A stretch of DNA of 64,000 bases, from positions 7,523,770-7,587,769 of the forward strand of contig NC_092364.1 in assembly GCF_030848805.1 (NCBI RefSeq), written 5' to 3'. The notes under the pieces were generated by a model. That model was not told the DNA's origin and made no database searches. It saw nothing but the letters and a program-made list of their open reading frames with translations. The position numbers and the translations under genes were made by a program. Source of the stretch: Temnothorax longispinosus (taxonomy: Eukaryota; Arthropoda; Insecta; Hymenoptera; Formicidae). Of this stretch, positions 42,131 through 54,369 are shown one piece after another. Within the stretch, counting starts at the first letter, position 1; every line of letters begins with the position of its first letter.

Positions 42131-43531
42131 TCAGTCTGTCGTGTTGTCCAAATCTTCTTCTAATGGCAGTATTGCCAATTTGGCTGCTGGGCGTTTGAAA
42201 GATCCTGTTGATGTCTTAATAACAGCCGTGCGCACCACTCCATCAGCCCCTGGACATGTTTCTTGGACTCGCCCAAGAACCCACTTCAATGGCGGTAAAC
42301 CATCCTCTCGACAAATGACTAGTTGACCAACCTTAAGTGCTTGGCCACGATTCGAACACCACTTCGTTCGATTTTGAAGCTGGAGTAAGTACTTATTGGA
42401 CCATCGTCTCCAGAAATGCTGCCTCATTTGCTCCAGATGCTGCCAACGTAATAGGCGATTAACTTTTACTTGAGTTACATCAGGCTCTGGATACGACGTT
42501 ATTGTGTCGCCTATGAGAAAATGCCCCGCTGAAACATAACTAAGATTATTAGGGTCAGACGATACAGTTATCAGAGGTCTCGAATTAAGAATTGCTTCTA
42601 TCTGTATCAAGAGAGTAGATGCTTCCTCGAATGTCAGTTTCGTATCGGCTGCTACTTTGTAGAAATGTCTCTTGAATGCCTTTACAGTGGCCTCCCACAG
42701 TCCGCCGAAATGAGGGGCCCGAGGTGGAATGAAGTGCCACTTAATTTGGTCTGAAGCAGCGACTTCTGTGATCTTATGCTGGTGCTCTTCTTTGGTGAAT
42801 ATGTCTCTAAGTTCTTCCAATTCGCGGTTTGCTCCAACGAAATTGGTGCCGTTATCAGAGAATACATCTGACGGTTTGCCTCTTCTTGCAATGAATCTTT
42901 TGAAGGCGCTTAAGAAGGCGTCGGTGGTCATGCTTGACACCACCTCCAAGTGAACAGCTTTTGTAGCCATACACACAAATATGGCCACATACGCCTTGAT
43001 GCTTTTGGCATTTTTTCGCGAACTCTCACGAACATATATTGGTCCGCAAAAATCTACCCCAATATGACTGAATGGTCTTGACTGTATTACACGATGAGTC
43101 GGTAGATCTCCCATCAATTGTTTTGAAAATTTTGGCTTAGCCTTGAAGCATCTTATACATCTCCGAAGTACTCTTCTGATGGTACCGCGCGCCTTGGGAG
43201 ACTAATACCTGAGTCGCATCGCAGCTAAAGTGGCCTCCGGACCAGCATGCATGAGTTTTCGATGTTCGTGCTCGATGATGAGCTCCGTGACTTTTGAACG
43301 CTGGGGCAATAACCAAGGATGCTTGACGTCCGACCGTAAGTTCGCGTGTTGTAGTCTGCCACCTACTCGAATTAAGTTCTCTTCGTCGATAAAAGGAGTC
43401 AAATGCTTTAGGCTGCTTTGATTGGATACAATTCCTTGCCTCGTTAAATCTTGTATGTCCTTGGAAAACGTTATTGCCTGCTCTCTGCGTATTAGACATT
43501 TAGTTGCTTCTTCCAACTCGTCGACTGTCAA
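42131..43531 (-). pseudogene. BEL/Pao integrase
   Basis: The N-terminal zinc domain shows HEHRKLMHAG and C-I-R-C. One TAG (43202), at a position where the family usually has Trp, separates it from the core in the same frame. The core (328 residues, intact) carries the DDE triad: GVDFCGP, SDNGTNF and APHFGGLWEA. A C-terminal domain ends PLEEDLDNTTD at 42131. Apart from the single stop this is the best-preserved enzyme in the window. Confidence 0.93.
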
Positions 43532-43559
43532 TGGTCCGTAATGTTTTTGCCGTTTGCAA

Positions 43560-45509
43560 TTATGAACAAATCGTAAACATCCAGGCTGCTATCCGTATAA
43601 GCTTAGTAAACGTAGAAAATTTGTAGAATGGACTTGTTTCCTGACAGCTAGCTACTGTAACTACTCTTGCTCTGTCGTTTTTCGCAAGCTGGCTTTCATC
43701 GTATTCCGTCACTTTTTGCTGGCTTTCCGGCAGGTCATTACACCGTAACCATTGCGGTCCTTCCCACCAGAGTTGCGAATGCATTAATTCCTTGGCGCTG
43801 ATGCAGCGTGAAATTAGATCTGCCGGGTTCTCCTTACTTCCGACATGTCTCCAATTATCAACGGCTGTTCTTTCTTGAATACTGCCTATTCTGTGAGCCA
43901 CGAAGACTGGTAGCTTCTTGTTGCTGGCCTGAATTCAATACAGCACTATTTTTGCGTCTGTTCAGTAAAATTTCTCCTCGATTTTCCCTTCCAGGGCGTT
44001 TGCAACCTTTTCCATAAGCTCAGATAATAACTCAGCACCTTGAAGTTCTAGTCTTGGTGTGGACAGTACCTTAAAGGGTGCAACTCTAGATTTAGCACAT
44101 ATTAAATGTACTTCCGGTACTCCGTCCGCTCCGATGCTGCGCATGTATACACAAGCACCATAAGCGTGTTCGCTTGCGTCACAGAATCCGTGGATTTCCT
44201 TACGAACGCCTTGTCCACTTCAAACGATCTTCCGTGGTATGCTGATTTTCTCTAGGTCCTGTAGCTCGTGGATGTAAGTAGACCACTCCGTACGAATCTG
44301 CCTGGGTAGCGTTTCGTTTCAGTCGATTTTCATCTTCCAAAGACGCTGCATCAATATCTTTGCAGTAATTATAACTGGACCCACCAATCCTAATGGGTCG
44401 AATATTTGTGCGATTTGCGACAGGATGGATCTCTTCGTGTGCGATTGTGTAGCAGACACTTTAATTTATATTCTGTATAGAAAAACATCCTTGCTTGGAT
44501 TCCAGACGACACCTAATGTTTTAGCAGCTCCATCCTTATCTAACTCTAGTAAGTAATCCTTTGATGACGATTGTGATATCTCTTTTAGAACGCCGCTGCT
44601 GTTGGATGCCCATTTGCGAATTCTGAAACCTCCTTCAGCAAGTAAGGCCGTTACTTGCCTATGAATCTCCAATACTTCGTCTTCGTCGTCTTCTCCGTAA
44701 ACAAAATCGTCCATGTAAAAGCCTTTGAGTACTGCTATAGCTCCCTTAGGGTATTTATTCATTTTTGGTTTCGCCAACTGCTCCATGGATTCGGTAGCTA
44801 TGGCTGACGCTGAGGCTGTCCCATAAGTTAAAGTAAGTAACTCGCCAATCTTGATATTATGCGATGGATCTTTCCTCCACACTACTCTATGCAATGACGT
44901 TTGAGTTGGGTCAAGCCGTATTTGACGATACATCTTTTTTATGTCACCCGTTAATGCACATGCAGGGATTCGAAAACGTATCAAAATTACAGTGACGTCA
45001 GGATGCACGACAGGTCCTACCATGAGAGCCTGGTTCAATGAAACTCCGCTTGTAGTTGGACTCGACGCGTTGAAAACAACTCTCAGTCTCGTGGTAGTAC
45101 TGCTTTCTTTAATAACATAATGATGTGGTAGGTATACGCATGGCCATTCATCACTTACGGGTTCTTGAAGCTCTCGCATATGTCTCAACCTCTGGTACTC
45201 CCGCATGAATTCTACATATTCCCTTTTAAATTGTGGTTGTCGATTGAGTCTCCTCTCCAAGCTGTGCAGTTGTTGCACTGCAATCTCTTTGGATTCACCC
45301 AAATTCTTCAATACATCCATCTTGATCGGCAATGTTACCACAAATCTGCCTTCACTGTCTCTCTTGTGGGTTTGCATGAAGTGATTCTCGAATGCACGCT
45401 CCTCCGGGGTTCGCGTGGCTATCCTTTCACAGCTTTCAAGTTGCCAAAATTTCATAAGACTTGTGTTCAGTTGATCGTTTATACTCATGTTGCATACTGT
45501 AGACTTCAT
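43560..45509 (-). pseudogene. BEL/Pao reverse transcriptase and RNase H
   Basis: The 347-residue RT frame contains LPHHYVIKESSTTTRLRVVF, LTGDIKKMYRQI and the catalytic YMDDFVYG. After a stop (44466) the same frame continues through ILSQIAQIFDPLGLVGPV to an RNase H-like region (GFCDASEHAYGACVY, LELQGAELL) and a spacer ending at 43560. Stops at 44466, about 44220 and 43960 interrupt it. Confidence 0.9.
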
Positions 45510-45605
45510 GTATTAATCTCCTGTTATGCAGTTTCCTGAGGCAATCCAACCGAGAACTGTTTTTTGCCAACTTGGCTGATTTTCAGTTACCTTTATTCTG
45601 CCGAT

Positions 45606-46363
45606 TCATAATAAATCGAAAAATATCTCCGCTCCTATCAGCAAATCTATCTTCGAGGTTTGGTTGAATTGTGGATCAGCTAATGTAATTCCGCGTGGTA
45701 TTCTTATGTCACTCTTGCTTATTTCATTGATAGGAAGTTGCTGCGTAATCGTGTCCACCACCAGACAATCTAACTGCTTCCTATAACCCGTGGTTCTGGA
45801 TTGTATGATAATCTTCACTAGACTTCTGGTTGATACGGCTTGTCCTCCCAATCCACAAATCGGCATCATGTTAGTGGATTGACGTTTGACTCCAAGTTCC
45901 GTGCAACAATCTTCCGTGATGAAGCAAGATTGAGATCCGCTGTCAAGAAGTGCACGAATTGATTTCTCCTTTGGTATTTGGTATTTGGTACATTTACCAG
46001 TGCGGTTGCCAATAAAACTTGTCCTTGATTTATGGCTGCGTGATTTACCGTTGCGGGACTCGTGTTCTCTCGCGTATTCTCTTTATTCTCAGATTTCTTC
46101 GTTTTAGGCTCAGAATCCGAATTATTTTTTGAAGCTTGCTCAAAATGTAGTAGTGTATTATGACGCTTGCTGTACTTGCGACATGTTCCTGCTAGACACT
46201 CCTTGGCTTGATGTGACGCGCATTTCAAGCAATTTAAACATAATTTACGTGTCCTTGCTTCCTTCACTCTTTGATCTATGTTTAGTGCCAAAAACTCCTT
46301 GCACTTGTATATAGCATGATTCTCTTGTTGACAGAATGCGCATGTATTTTTGGTGGTCGCCAC
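45606..46363 (-). pseudogene. BEL/Pao zinc knuckles and aspartic protease
   Basis: The CCHC-like units are CAFCQQENHAIYKC and LCLNCLKCASHQAKEC. A third, CRKYSKRHNTLLH, has Tyr where a zinc-binding Cys is expected. A tandem ATACCAA slippage near 45990 coincides with a frame change. The protease then reads RALLDSGSQSCF with the D-S-G active site, and ends with DLLIGAEIFFDLL. A stop at 45606 separates it from RT in the same frame. Confidence 0.88.
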
Positions 46364-46399
46364 ATTAGCTGTCGTACTTTTATTATGAAGCGTCTTTTC

Positions 46400-47365
46400 T
46401 TAAGAACTTGTTGATTTCGATGAACGGGCTGTTGCCTCTAATGCTCTACAACGTTGATTTAAAAAATTAATTAATTCTTCAAATGATGGTATCCTACCTC
46501 GTACTACCGTAGTTTCCCATTCTCGATATGTCGATTGATCCAACCTGCTGGTCACCAAATGTATCATTAAGTCGTCCCAATTATTTGTAGGTCTTTTGAG
46601 AGCTTTGAGAGCGCGGATATGCTTTAATACAGTGTCTAATAATTTTCGCAAAATTACGTGATTATCCTTGATCATGGCAGGTAACTCAAACAGTGCTTTC
46701 ACATGTCTCCCGATAATCAATCCTGGATCGTCGTATCTCTCCATCAACATTGTCCATGCTTCTCAGTAATTCTCCGCCGATGCCTCTAAAGAACTCATTA
46801 CATCGTGCGCTTCTCCTTTAAGCGACGACATCAAATACTGCATTTTCTGCACATCAGGCAACGCGGAATTTTGCTCTATCATGCTAATAAACATATTACT
46901 AAATGAGTGCCATTTCTCATATTCTCCAGAAAATGTTGGTAAATCCACGCAAGGTAATTTTTGGTTATCGCTTACCGAGGATCCTCCAATGGTAAATGGG
47001 GTCGCTTCTCTTACCTGGCGATCCTGCGTATGCGGTGAGCGAGTTGCTACTAGCCTTTCTTTCTCCTCTATTAACGATTCTAAGGCAGCTGATATCGTGA
47101 AATACCTATTTTCGAAGGCTGTCCTTTCCTCCAATTGAGTCTCACTAACCTGTTCTGCATCCTCGGCAGCTTCGATTTTAGCTTGTACTTCGTTGAACTC
47201 GTCCCATGTGCTATTGAATTTCTGCAATCGAGTACGCAACTCAATCACGGATGTACTTCGACAGTCGTCACCGTCTAAGAACGTCTGAACCCTCGTGCAT
47301 TGCGATTTTATCGTCGCACGTCGATGTATTAACGCTCGTTGATTAACGTCGGTTGCGAGTAACAT
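46400..47365 (-). pseudogene. BEL/Pao gag
   Basis: The ORF starts MLLATDVNQRALIHRRATIK at 47365. It has a coiled-coil N-terminal half, then the conserved core VDLPTFSGEYEKWHSFSNMF, QKMQYLMSSLKGEA, an in-frame TGA at about 46763, then EAWTMLMERYDD, RPTNNWDDLMIHL and FEELINFL. A TAA after KSTSS (46400) precedes the zinc-knuckle region in the same frame. Both stops are single-codon lesions. Confidence 0.9.
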
Positions 47366-47590
47366 GTTGTATCACTATGTACCTCAATCTTCGTTGTTAA
47401 ATACGTCTCGCTTCCCCGAAACTAATGACGCAAATGTATCTCACGACACTACTTCGGTATGGCGCTCGAATGTTCTCGATGCTTCTCGACTTAGGTTAGA
47501 ACGTCCGCTTTTCACGTTTCGCTCTTCGAATGCGTTTCTCGTATGTCCAGCCGTCCGTGGCTGGATCCGGCTCGAAAGACCAAAATAATA

Positions 47591-47836
47591 TGTTGATGAT
47601 TTAAAGAATGTAACCATGTATTGCGTATTACAAAACTCTTTATTCGTACACACGTAAATCTCTTGCGACCGTTACAATGTGTCTCTACTCAGATTCTGAT
47701 TCTCTGCAAGTCCGTGCGGTGGGACCGAAAGTTAGTAACTGGTAACTAACGCTCATCGCGCCGTCTGTGTCGCGCTAAACTAACTATTACCGAAAAATAT
47801 TTAATTTGGAACGCTTGAATATGAACTCCCGTAACA
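47591..47836 (-). repeat. BEL/Pao 5' LTR
   Basis: 246-bp partner of the 3' LTR. It is flanked outward by ATCCC and inward by the tRNA-Tyr-type primer site. Confidence 0.92.
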
Positions 47837-48414
47837 ATCCCCGAATACTAGTCCTCATGACATCCTGAGGATATCCTGTCAGACGTCCTGAGGACTTCTA
47901 TGGGATACGTTATGGACATTTTTTAGGCGTCTAAAGGGAAAGATTCTAAAATTGAAATCGAGCTATTAACCCAATCAGCAATAATTGTTTTATGTTTGGA
48001 AGATTTTTTTAATATCTGAAAAATATACATCTTGATATTTCAAAATATACACATCTTGCGAATGTCATGATTTTGCTTCGCCGGAGACCTGCTTATATTA
48101 GCCCTCAACTGAAATCTTCTTACGAGTTAGTCTTACCATTATGCGCCGCCTAGTGGCGTCGTTCCAAACTAGCACAATGACATCCTCTGAAAATCCGAAG
48201 GACATCCAGGAAAAATGCGCTACCATGCATCTTTCTTAATTCAGAATATTTCATAATATTTTAAAAATATTTGAAAAAAGATTATAGAACCAATAATAAA
48301 TTTAAAATATTTTTAAATATTGTCTGAGTGAGATAAAGAAGAACATAATATATATAATATATATATATATGTGTTTGGCGCTCGCCTGTATATATTAGTT
48401 GTTTGCGTCATCAT

Positions 48415-49016
48415 TATCGGTTGTACATATTAGCCGATAAGTTGCGCGTATAATTAACGTACAAATTCGTAATTCGTGACTCGCGCGAGACGTCGGCGGA
48501 TCGCGATAGATAGCAACACTCGCGCGACTCACCCGACTCGTGCTGCCCGCTCACGGGTGGCCCGCAATTATTTGGAACCATGAGGACTCGCTCCGGCCGC
48601 AATTTGCAGGTGCGTGAGCCGAGGAGTACCGTGGGAGGATTCGCTGTTCAAACGTGGACTCGACAACACACACGTTTTGTTCGGAGTTGATCGAGTGAAC
48701 TCGCACTTTTGGAGCTCGACAAGTCGTCACGTTAATCTCGGGCCTTGCGTGCTTGCCTCTTGCACATGTGCCTGCTATATCGCCTGCTTGCCCGTATTGC
48801 ACGTTTTGCCTGCCTGCCTGCTGCGGCACGTGAGTGCCTGCACATCCTAGCCTGCTGCACGCCTTCCGCTCTCCATCACCACAGGGAGGACCGGACGCCA
48901 CGAGGCCAGCACGAGAACATCGGGCAACGACACGGTGAGTCGCTTTTTTGTTTGCTATCTCGCTTTATTCGCCTAATTAAAATTGTGAGGGAATTGCCCC
49001 TCTGGTCCTTCGAACC
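48415..49016 (+). other. Possible BEL-type LTR end with primer-site-like sequence
   Basis: TGGTCCTTCGAACC at 49003-49016 repeats the first 14 bases of the primer site at 36824. It follows a CpG-rich segment with LTR-like composition. No gag follows; the sequence runs into an (AT)n array and an opposite-strand gypsy pol. An isolated match of 14 bases is weak evidence. Confidence 0.3.
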
Positions 49017-49068
49017 ACGAGGCCTCATTGACCGATCGCAAATCCGGGGCGATTGACACCCCCCCGAG

Positions 49069-49070
<2 letters not shown>

Positions 49071-49111
<41 letters not shown>
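49071..49111. repeat. (AT)n microsatellite
   Basis: About twenty AT dinucleotides lie precisely where the gypsy pol reading frame on the minus strand ends. Confidence 0.95.
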
Positions 49112-49114
<3 letters not shown>

Positions 49115-49119
49115 AATAT

Positions 49120-50085
49120 ATATTTAATTTCTCCTTTTCTTCAAGATTGAGATGCTCTGTATCGAGGAGTTGCGAGATTACTGCTGTAACTCTCTCTTCA
49201 ATACGATTATCGCGAACGGAATTCGACGACAGCCCTAGGGAGTCGCCAGTACCGCGGGAAGGGTCCAGTCCTAAAAAGAAAAGGTTACTACCGATATTTT
49301 CCAACTCTCGACCATCGGTAGGGAAAAAGGGGTTAGTAGAAGGAATAGGAGAAACTACAGAAGTAGGTTTTACTACTTTGTACTCTTCAACATATTCTCG
49401 TCTCGTAGGGATTACAACGCTTTCTGACTTGGATAGAGGATTCTGGGTAGGATTTCGCATTGACGCAAGCCCTAGGGAAGCATCAAGGCTAGAGCTAGGT
49501 TGTCACTAGATTTTCTCTAGTGTCGAATTCCTGCTGTTCTACCGACGGGACTTCTATATCATATTCGTCGTCGTTAGTGTTATAGAGGGGGAGGTGACAC
49601 CTCCCATCAATATTCGTAACAATGGCGTTACCATAATAGATTCTTTTAATGGATTCTAAAAGGGGAATATATCCGGTCTTCATCTCAGAATTTGTGACGA
49701 AGGCATAGAATGGTGTTACGGATCGCGGTTCTACATGAATATGTTTAGATTCGGCAAATGAAATGCGAGAATCATCATATTGCAAGTATTCTTCATTGAA
49801 ATTAATTATGGCATTATATTTTTTGAAAAAGTCTGTCCTGAAGATGCCATGCTGCATAAAACTGATCTTTCTTTTACTAGATGAAAATCAATTATTTTTC
49901 CCAACAAAAGTATCGAAATGGATCCCAATGTAAACATAGGTTCTGCGGTTATATACCTTGCAGAGAAAATATGTGACTTCTGTTAATTGAAATCCTGTCT
50001 TCTACACAACTTTCTTTGATTAGGTTAATGTCTGAACCCGAATCGATCATAAAGGGACAGTTTCCCTTAAATCAGGCGAGGACAG
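49120..50085 (-). pseudogene. Ty3/gypsy protease and pre-RT linker
   Basis: The frame near 50050 shows FMIDSGSDINLIK, an aspartic protease active site. It continues with frame changes to GIFRTDFFKKYNAIINF, the second conserved retropepsin region, and then a linker. A last block reads RVTAVISQLLDTEHLNLEEK, the helix that precedes RT in errantivirus-type pol. RT, RNase H and integrase are missing; sequence identity stops at the (AT)n array. Confidence 0.75.
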
Positions 50086-50337
50086 CATGACATTCGGTGA
50101 CTCACCAACTCTACCTATTTTATTTACCAGCGCAGTAACGGAGGTTCCGCGATATTCTGAAATTGAACCGATTTTTTATTTTGATTCATGTGCCCAGTCA
50201 CAGCTGCGTTCGGGCGAGCACCGTTTACTGCCGGAACGCTTTCGGTGTTTCCCGGACTCTTTGTTGGTAATTTTGAAAATTCTGATTTTGTTTGGGTCAA
50301 GAGATATTTGAAGATAATTGTTGTGAAGGATTATTTT

Positions 50338-50605
50338 TATAAATAAGAGAGAAAAAAAGGCAATTAGGGTCGGACGCGGTTCTTCATGCGTGGAATCAGT
50401 TAACGTTTCGACTCATTTTTTAGTCATCCTCAGCATTAACAAAACGATTTGCTCGTACGGCAAATCGTTTTGTTAATGCTGAGGATGACTCAAAAATGAG
50501 TCGAAACGTTCATATCAATGTACTTCAAGAAGACGAATAAACTGATTCCACGCACGAAGAACCACGTCTGACCCTAATTGCCTTTTTTCTCTCTTATTTT
50601 TAATT
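50338..50605. mobile_element. Fold-back MITE inside the gypsy element
   Basis: Arms AATAAGAGAGAAAAAAAGGC and its complement enclose CAATTAGGGTCGGACG, GGAATCAGTTAACGTTTCG and TTAATGCTGAGGATGACT, meeting at a 9-bp loop (CTCGTACGG). The right arm has a 30-bp insertion (CATATCAATGTACTTCAAG...) absent from the left. It sits between the gag zinc knuckle and the protease. Confidence 0.85.
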
Positions 50606-50639
50606 CTCGAGGGTAATTCTATGATTTTATTGGATTATT

Positions 50640-51863
50640 TTTTATATTGAGCTTGGACGGAACGACGGTAGGCTAGCTTTCTGCACTCGTCAATGAGATG
50701 TCCAGGATCCTTGCAATATTTGCAAACCTTACCGGTCGGAGCATTTGGTCCAGGCTGACCAGGAATTAACGGTTTAATAAATAGGCGCATAGGATTTTGC
50801 AGGATTTATGGGTTAGAAGATTGTGCACGATTACAATAATCCATACGAGGGGGAGGGTTTGGTTTTGCAGTGGTCATTCTCTTCCTCAGTAATTCTGTTT
50901 GTAATGTCTTATTAAGTTGTATTGCGGATGAAATTGCTTCGTCAAGTGAGTATGTCTGTCCTTGCAATTTTACTCGAATTAGCAAGTCGGAAGGTAGTCC
51001 GTTTATGAAACCTTCTCGGCAATCATTATCAACATTTTGTAAATCCACGTTCTCTTCTCCATAAAGGAGAGTTTCTCCATCGATTATAGCATTCCGCAAT
51101 TCTTTGATTTGATCTATATACCGAAAATATCTTCATTTGTCTGCATATAAATATTACCGAGTTCTCCTCTGTACTGATTTAAAGATTTATTAGAACCGAA
51201 AATAGTTTTGAGATGGCGCGTTAAGGAAGCGACTGTATGAAAATTCATACCTTCTACAGCTGTATAGGCATGATTTTGTAAGCGATTGATAATTAATTGG
51301 ACCAGTTGATATTCTTGTCTGGGGGGTATCAATTTAAGTGCACGGTCACACATTCTACAAAATTGATAAATAGGTATTTTATGTCCGTCGAATCTAGGAA
51401 TGGAATCTACCACATCTTTGAGACGCATGGCAGGTTGTTCGTCCACGAAGTCATTATGGGTTGAGAGGAACGTTTCATTAGGACGGGGAAGATTATCGCG
51501 AGTGGGTGAAGCTATACTCTGATTTACGATTCGCGACTGTAATTCGTTCATGTGTGCTTTTAAATTTTGTACTTCCTCGGGAACGGAATTTAATTTTCCG
51601 AGTTCTTTCCCAATTCCCACTAATATATTAGCAAGTTCCTGAATGTCTGGCTTAGTTTTAAGCAATTTCAATTCTTCCTCTTTTGCTTCAATTTCCTGAT
51701 GTCTCTTCCGTAAAGCGTCCGCTTGTTCGGAGAGAATCTTTTTCTTTTCAACTATTCGCTGAAGTGTAGTATCCGTGTCTCCGGTAGACATTTTTTCGTC
51801 TGTTTCGGAAGGGGTGCGAGATGTTGGCGAACGAGTAAGATATGGTGATCTAAGCGTATGCAT
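50640..51863 (-). pseudogene. Ty3/gypsy (errantivirus-like) gag
   Basis: The frame opens MHTLRSPYLTRSPTSR at 51863. It has a long Glu/Lys-rich coiled coil (LSEQADALRKRHQEIEAKEE), then the capsid-like region SIPRFDGHKIPIYQFCRMC, QLVQLIINRLQNHAY and LTRHLKTIFG. A frame change near 51105 leads to FINGLPSDLLIRVKLQGQTY, then after a stop a CCHC knuckle CKYCKDPGHLIDEC (about 50730). Order and motifs are those of insect gypsy gag. Confidence 0.85.
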
Positions 51864-51930
51864 GAATATTACATTAAAATCTCGAGTTTTTCACAAAACT
51901 TTTCCTTTCCTGGTTCCTACAACGATTTCC

Positions 51931-51949
51931 AATCCCACCGCTGCCACCA
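51931..51949 (-). other. tRNA-Leu primer-binding site of the gypsy element
   Basis: The minus strand reads TGGTGGCAGCGGTGGGATT, complementary to the 3' end of tRNA-Leu including CCA, about 70 bp upstream of the gag ATG. This fixes the element orientation. Confidence 0.85.
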
Positions 51950-51966
51950 ATTTTTATATGATATAT

Positions 51967-52850
51967 GATGTCACGGTTTTTGGACAAATGCTCGGATTGA
52001 TACTAACCGCGATATAACACTGTTCTTTTCCTCTTTTAGCACTACTACCTCGGCGTAGTGAAAAGAAGCCTCTCCTTTGTTATTTCGGGGAAGTTTGCAT
52101 ACACCGACTATATCCCGGGACTGGCGAGAGGTGTCGTTATTGGAACGGTGCGTGAAAAGGGGAACAAGAATCTTATTCTACAATAGCGTATCAAGCAGGA
52201 GTAACTGACATTTTATTATATTTTTATTCAATAGCCGGGAACCGGTTGTTGTTTAATGGGGATTGAGGGATAATGTGTGATTCTGGAGAATAAACTGTTA
52301 TTGAATTTACTCGTCGTACAACGTTTATTTTAAGTAATTAAACCAGATTTTGATACAATCTCCGCACTGTTATTAATTCGCTCGGTTATTAAAGTTAAAC
52401 TTACTTTTGTCACGCTGGCTTTTCTACAGAAGAACCATCTTCTAAGTTCGTCAATCAGCCGGAGTTCTCGGGAGCAGAAGGGCCCACTGACGTTAACTCG
52501 AGACAAAGATTTAATACTTGATGAATCGATTACTTATATTAATTAAAATGCGCTCCGCTCCGGCTGAGTACGTGGTTTTTATAGTGGTAAATTTGAACGC
52601 TAGCCGAATTTGTCGTGTTCTGATTTGCTAGTGAGCGAATAGAGATGGTAATTCTAGGAGGTTTCTTCGGCTTCCATTGGTTAGAATTAATTCCCTTCCA
52701 GAGGGTTTTGAGGAAGCTTTGGAGGGAGTCAAAGGACACTTAGGTCATGCGGCAATAGTTCGCGACTGGTAACCCGAGTATTTTCCTTGCGCTATATATA
52801 TATCAGTCGGACGCTTCTTCATAGATCCTTTTCTGTCCTTTGATTCTCGC
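51967..52850 (-). repeat. Gypsy 5' LTR (approximate)
   Basis: The inner edge, near TGATGTCACGG (51967), is an acceptable LTR terminus next to the primer site. A TATA-like ATATATATATAGCG on the minus strand near 52790 fits a promoter directed into the element. The outer edge is not determined because no second LTR is visible. Confidence 0.45.
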
Positions 52851-53099
52851 CGATATTCCGGTACAGCCGAGTCGTGTTTTGAATTATTATTGATCGCATT
52901 GTAAGAGGGTGACTGCAACGTCTTATTTGAATAGAATCGTAGCGAAAGTTAAAATTGAGATGAGAGCAAGAAGTTATACGGTGAAAGACAAGACAATTAT
53001 CATAATTGATTGATTTTGAAGAAGTTTTAAAAAAGGAAGTAAAATTTAATTCGCGTGACGTCACAAAGGTACAATCACGCGTCTTTCGGCTTCTATTTA

Positions 53100-54369
53100 T
53101 TTTGCTCGCGCCGCTATTCGCTCGTTCGGTGAAAACGCACGCAGTGGGCGCGTGATCTAACGAGTCGTTTGATTTTCCGTTTGAACTTCAAACAATTACG
53201 ATAACTTTGGCTCCTTGAAATGTATGGTTTTTGGAGGCATTTTTGGCGAGAAACACGGGAAAAATAGTAAAAAATATCTATGATTAATATTTGTCTCTAT
53301 TTCCAAGTTTTAATTTCAAGTTTTTAGAAATAAGCTTAAAGATAGATTAACTTTTTAAGGGGAGTGGATTTGTTGCAAGCGGATTACGATTTACGTTCAA
53401 AAAACGTAAACTACGCAAGACATTAGAGCAAAGTTCACCCTATCCCACCCTGGCTTACTTATAGGGCAAAACAAGGTCTATTATTGTACGGTTCGGGTTT
53501 TCAACTTTCAATGCAAACCGAGGTCCACCCCCCACCTACATGTGTACTGTCTATACACACAATTGAAAAATTACTTAAAAATTCATATTATTTTTTTTTA
53601 ACTTTTGCCGGCCGATTGAGGAGCCGAAGAGGGGTTCAAATGCGAGTCGTTGCATGACAACAAGCACAATCTGGCAACATTATATTTATGAAATATCGCA
53701 ATGGTTCATGGTGTACTACTGGTTCATTGTTGGACTATATACCTACCCTATTCATTCCAAGAAAATTGAATTTACTATAAGTTAAACTAACAAAAAGCGT
53801 TGTAGATAACTTAATTTAAAAATATAAGAAGTAATATTTAATAATTAAGAGAACATATTTTCTTTTAACTCATCAGTTAGGGGGGACCGGGGCTCGTTGG
53901 CACAAGAGGCAAGCTGGCAATGCGTTCCGTTTATGTATTTATAGCGAAAAAAACAATGGAAAAGTTATCATAAAATATCTCTTATATGATATAGGTACTT
54001 TTCCCAAAGTTTTATTTTAATCAAACAAGTATTACAATAGAAAAAAGAGAAAACTCTGATTCAAAAGGTGCATGGCAAGTAAATTTTCGAGCTTTTTTAA
54101 AATATCGTATTAATGTTCTTCAGCTTAAGAAGTAAATCAAAGTGACGTATCATTAGTTAAAAGAAATGTTTCTGTTACTATACGACATGTTATTTTGAGG
54201 AACAACAGTAATTTATTGTAATAAAATGACTGAAATCAAACGTAGGTATATAGGAATGGGGTATGTTGGCTCATATCAAGGCACGCTTAGCTTGACTTGT
54301 TGTTGCCGCGCGCGTGAGACCTGTTTGAGCATGTTATTTGCTACCTACAATGCTGATAGAAGCTAGATA
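53100..54369. other. No gene recognised
   Basis: The sequence is AT-rich with stops in all frames. The words GGACCGGGGCTCGTTGGCAC and GGGTATGTTGGCTCATATC resemble each other, hinting at an old repeat. Confidence 0.3.

Larger units (their letters stand above)
41679..47836 (-). mobile_element. BEL/Pao LTR retrotransposon, near full length
   Basis: LTRs at 41679-41922 (3') and 47591-47836 (5') are about 95% alike, with TGTTGAT...CCCGTAACA termini. The target duplication is ATCCC at 41674-41678 and 47837-47841. GGATCCGGCTCGAAAGACCA at 47563-47582 (plus strand) is nearly the 3' end of tRNA-Tyr and marks the primer site, 8 bp from the 5' LTR. Gag, protease, RT, RNase H and integrase follow in BEL order on the minus strand. 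Stops and frame changes inactivate all except integrase. There is no env. Confidence 0.95.
40861..47960. repeat. Degraded repeat (AGCACAATGACATCC...) split by mariner and BEL insertions
   Basis: TAGCACAATGACATCCTTGG starts at 40861. Its continuation (GGATATCC/TCCTGAGGA-type words) lies at 41603-41678 and, after the BEL element, at 47842-47940. A second start, TAGCACAATGACATCCTCTG, occurs at about 48173. The words CAGGA/TCCTG and GGATATCC recur in both orientations, suggesting a MITE-like or satellite unit that served as target for two later insertions. Confidence 0.45.

Noticed and set aside
48745..49056. Cys/Leu-rich plus-strand ORF as a secreted peptide
   Set aside because: The leader-like segment is a run of CTGC/TGCC repeats and has an opposite-strand ORF of similar length; no cleavage site or conserved Cys spacing supports it.
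51931..51949. tRNA-Leu gene
   Set aside because: It contains CCA, which is not genome-encoded in eukaryotic tRNA genes, and no cloverleaf lies upstream; it is a primer site.
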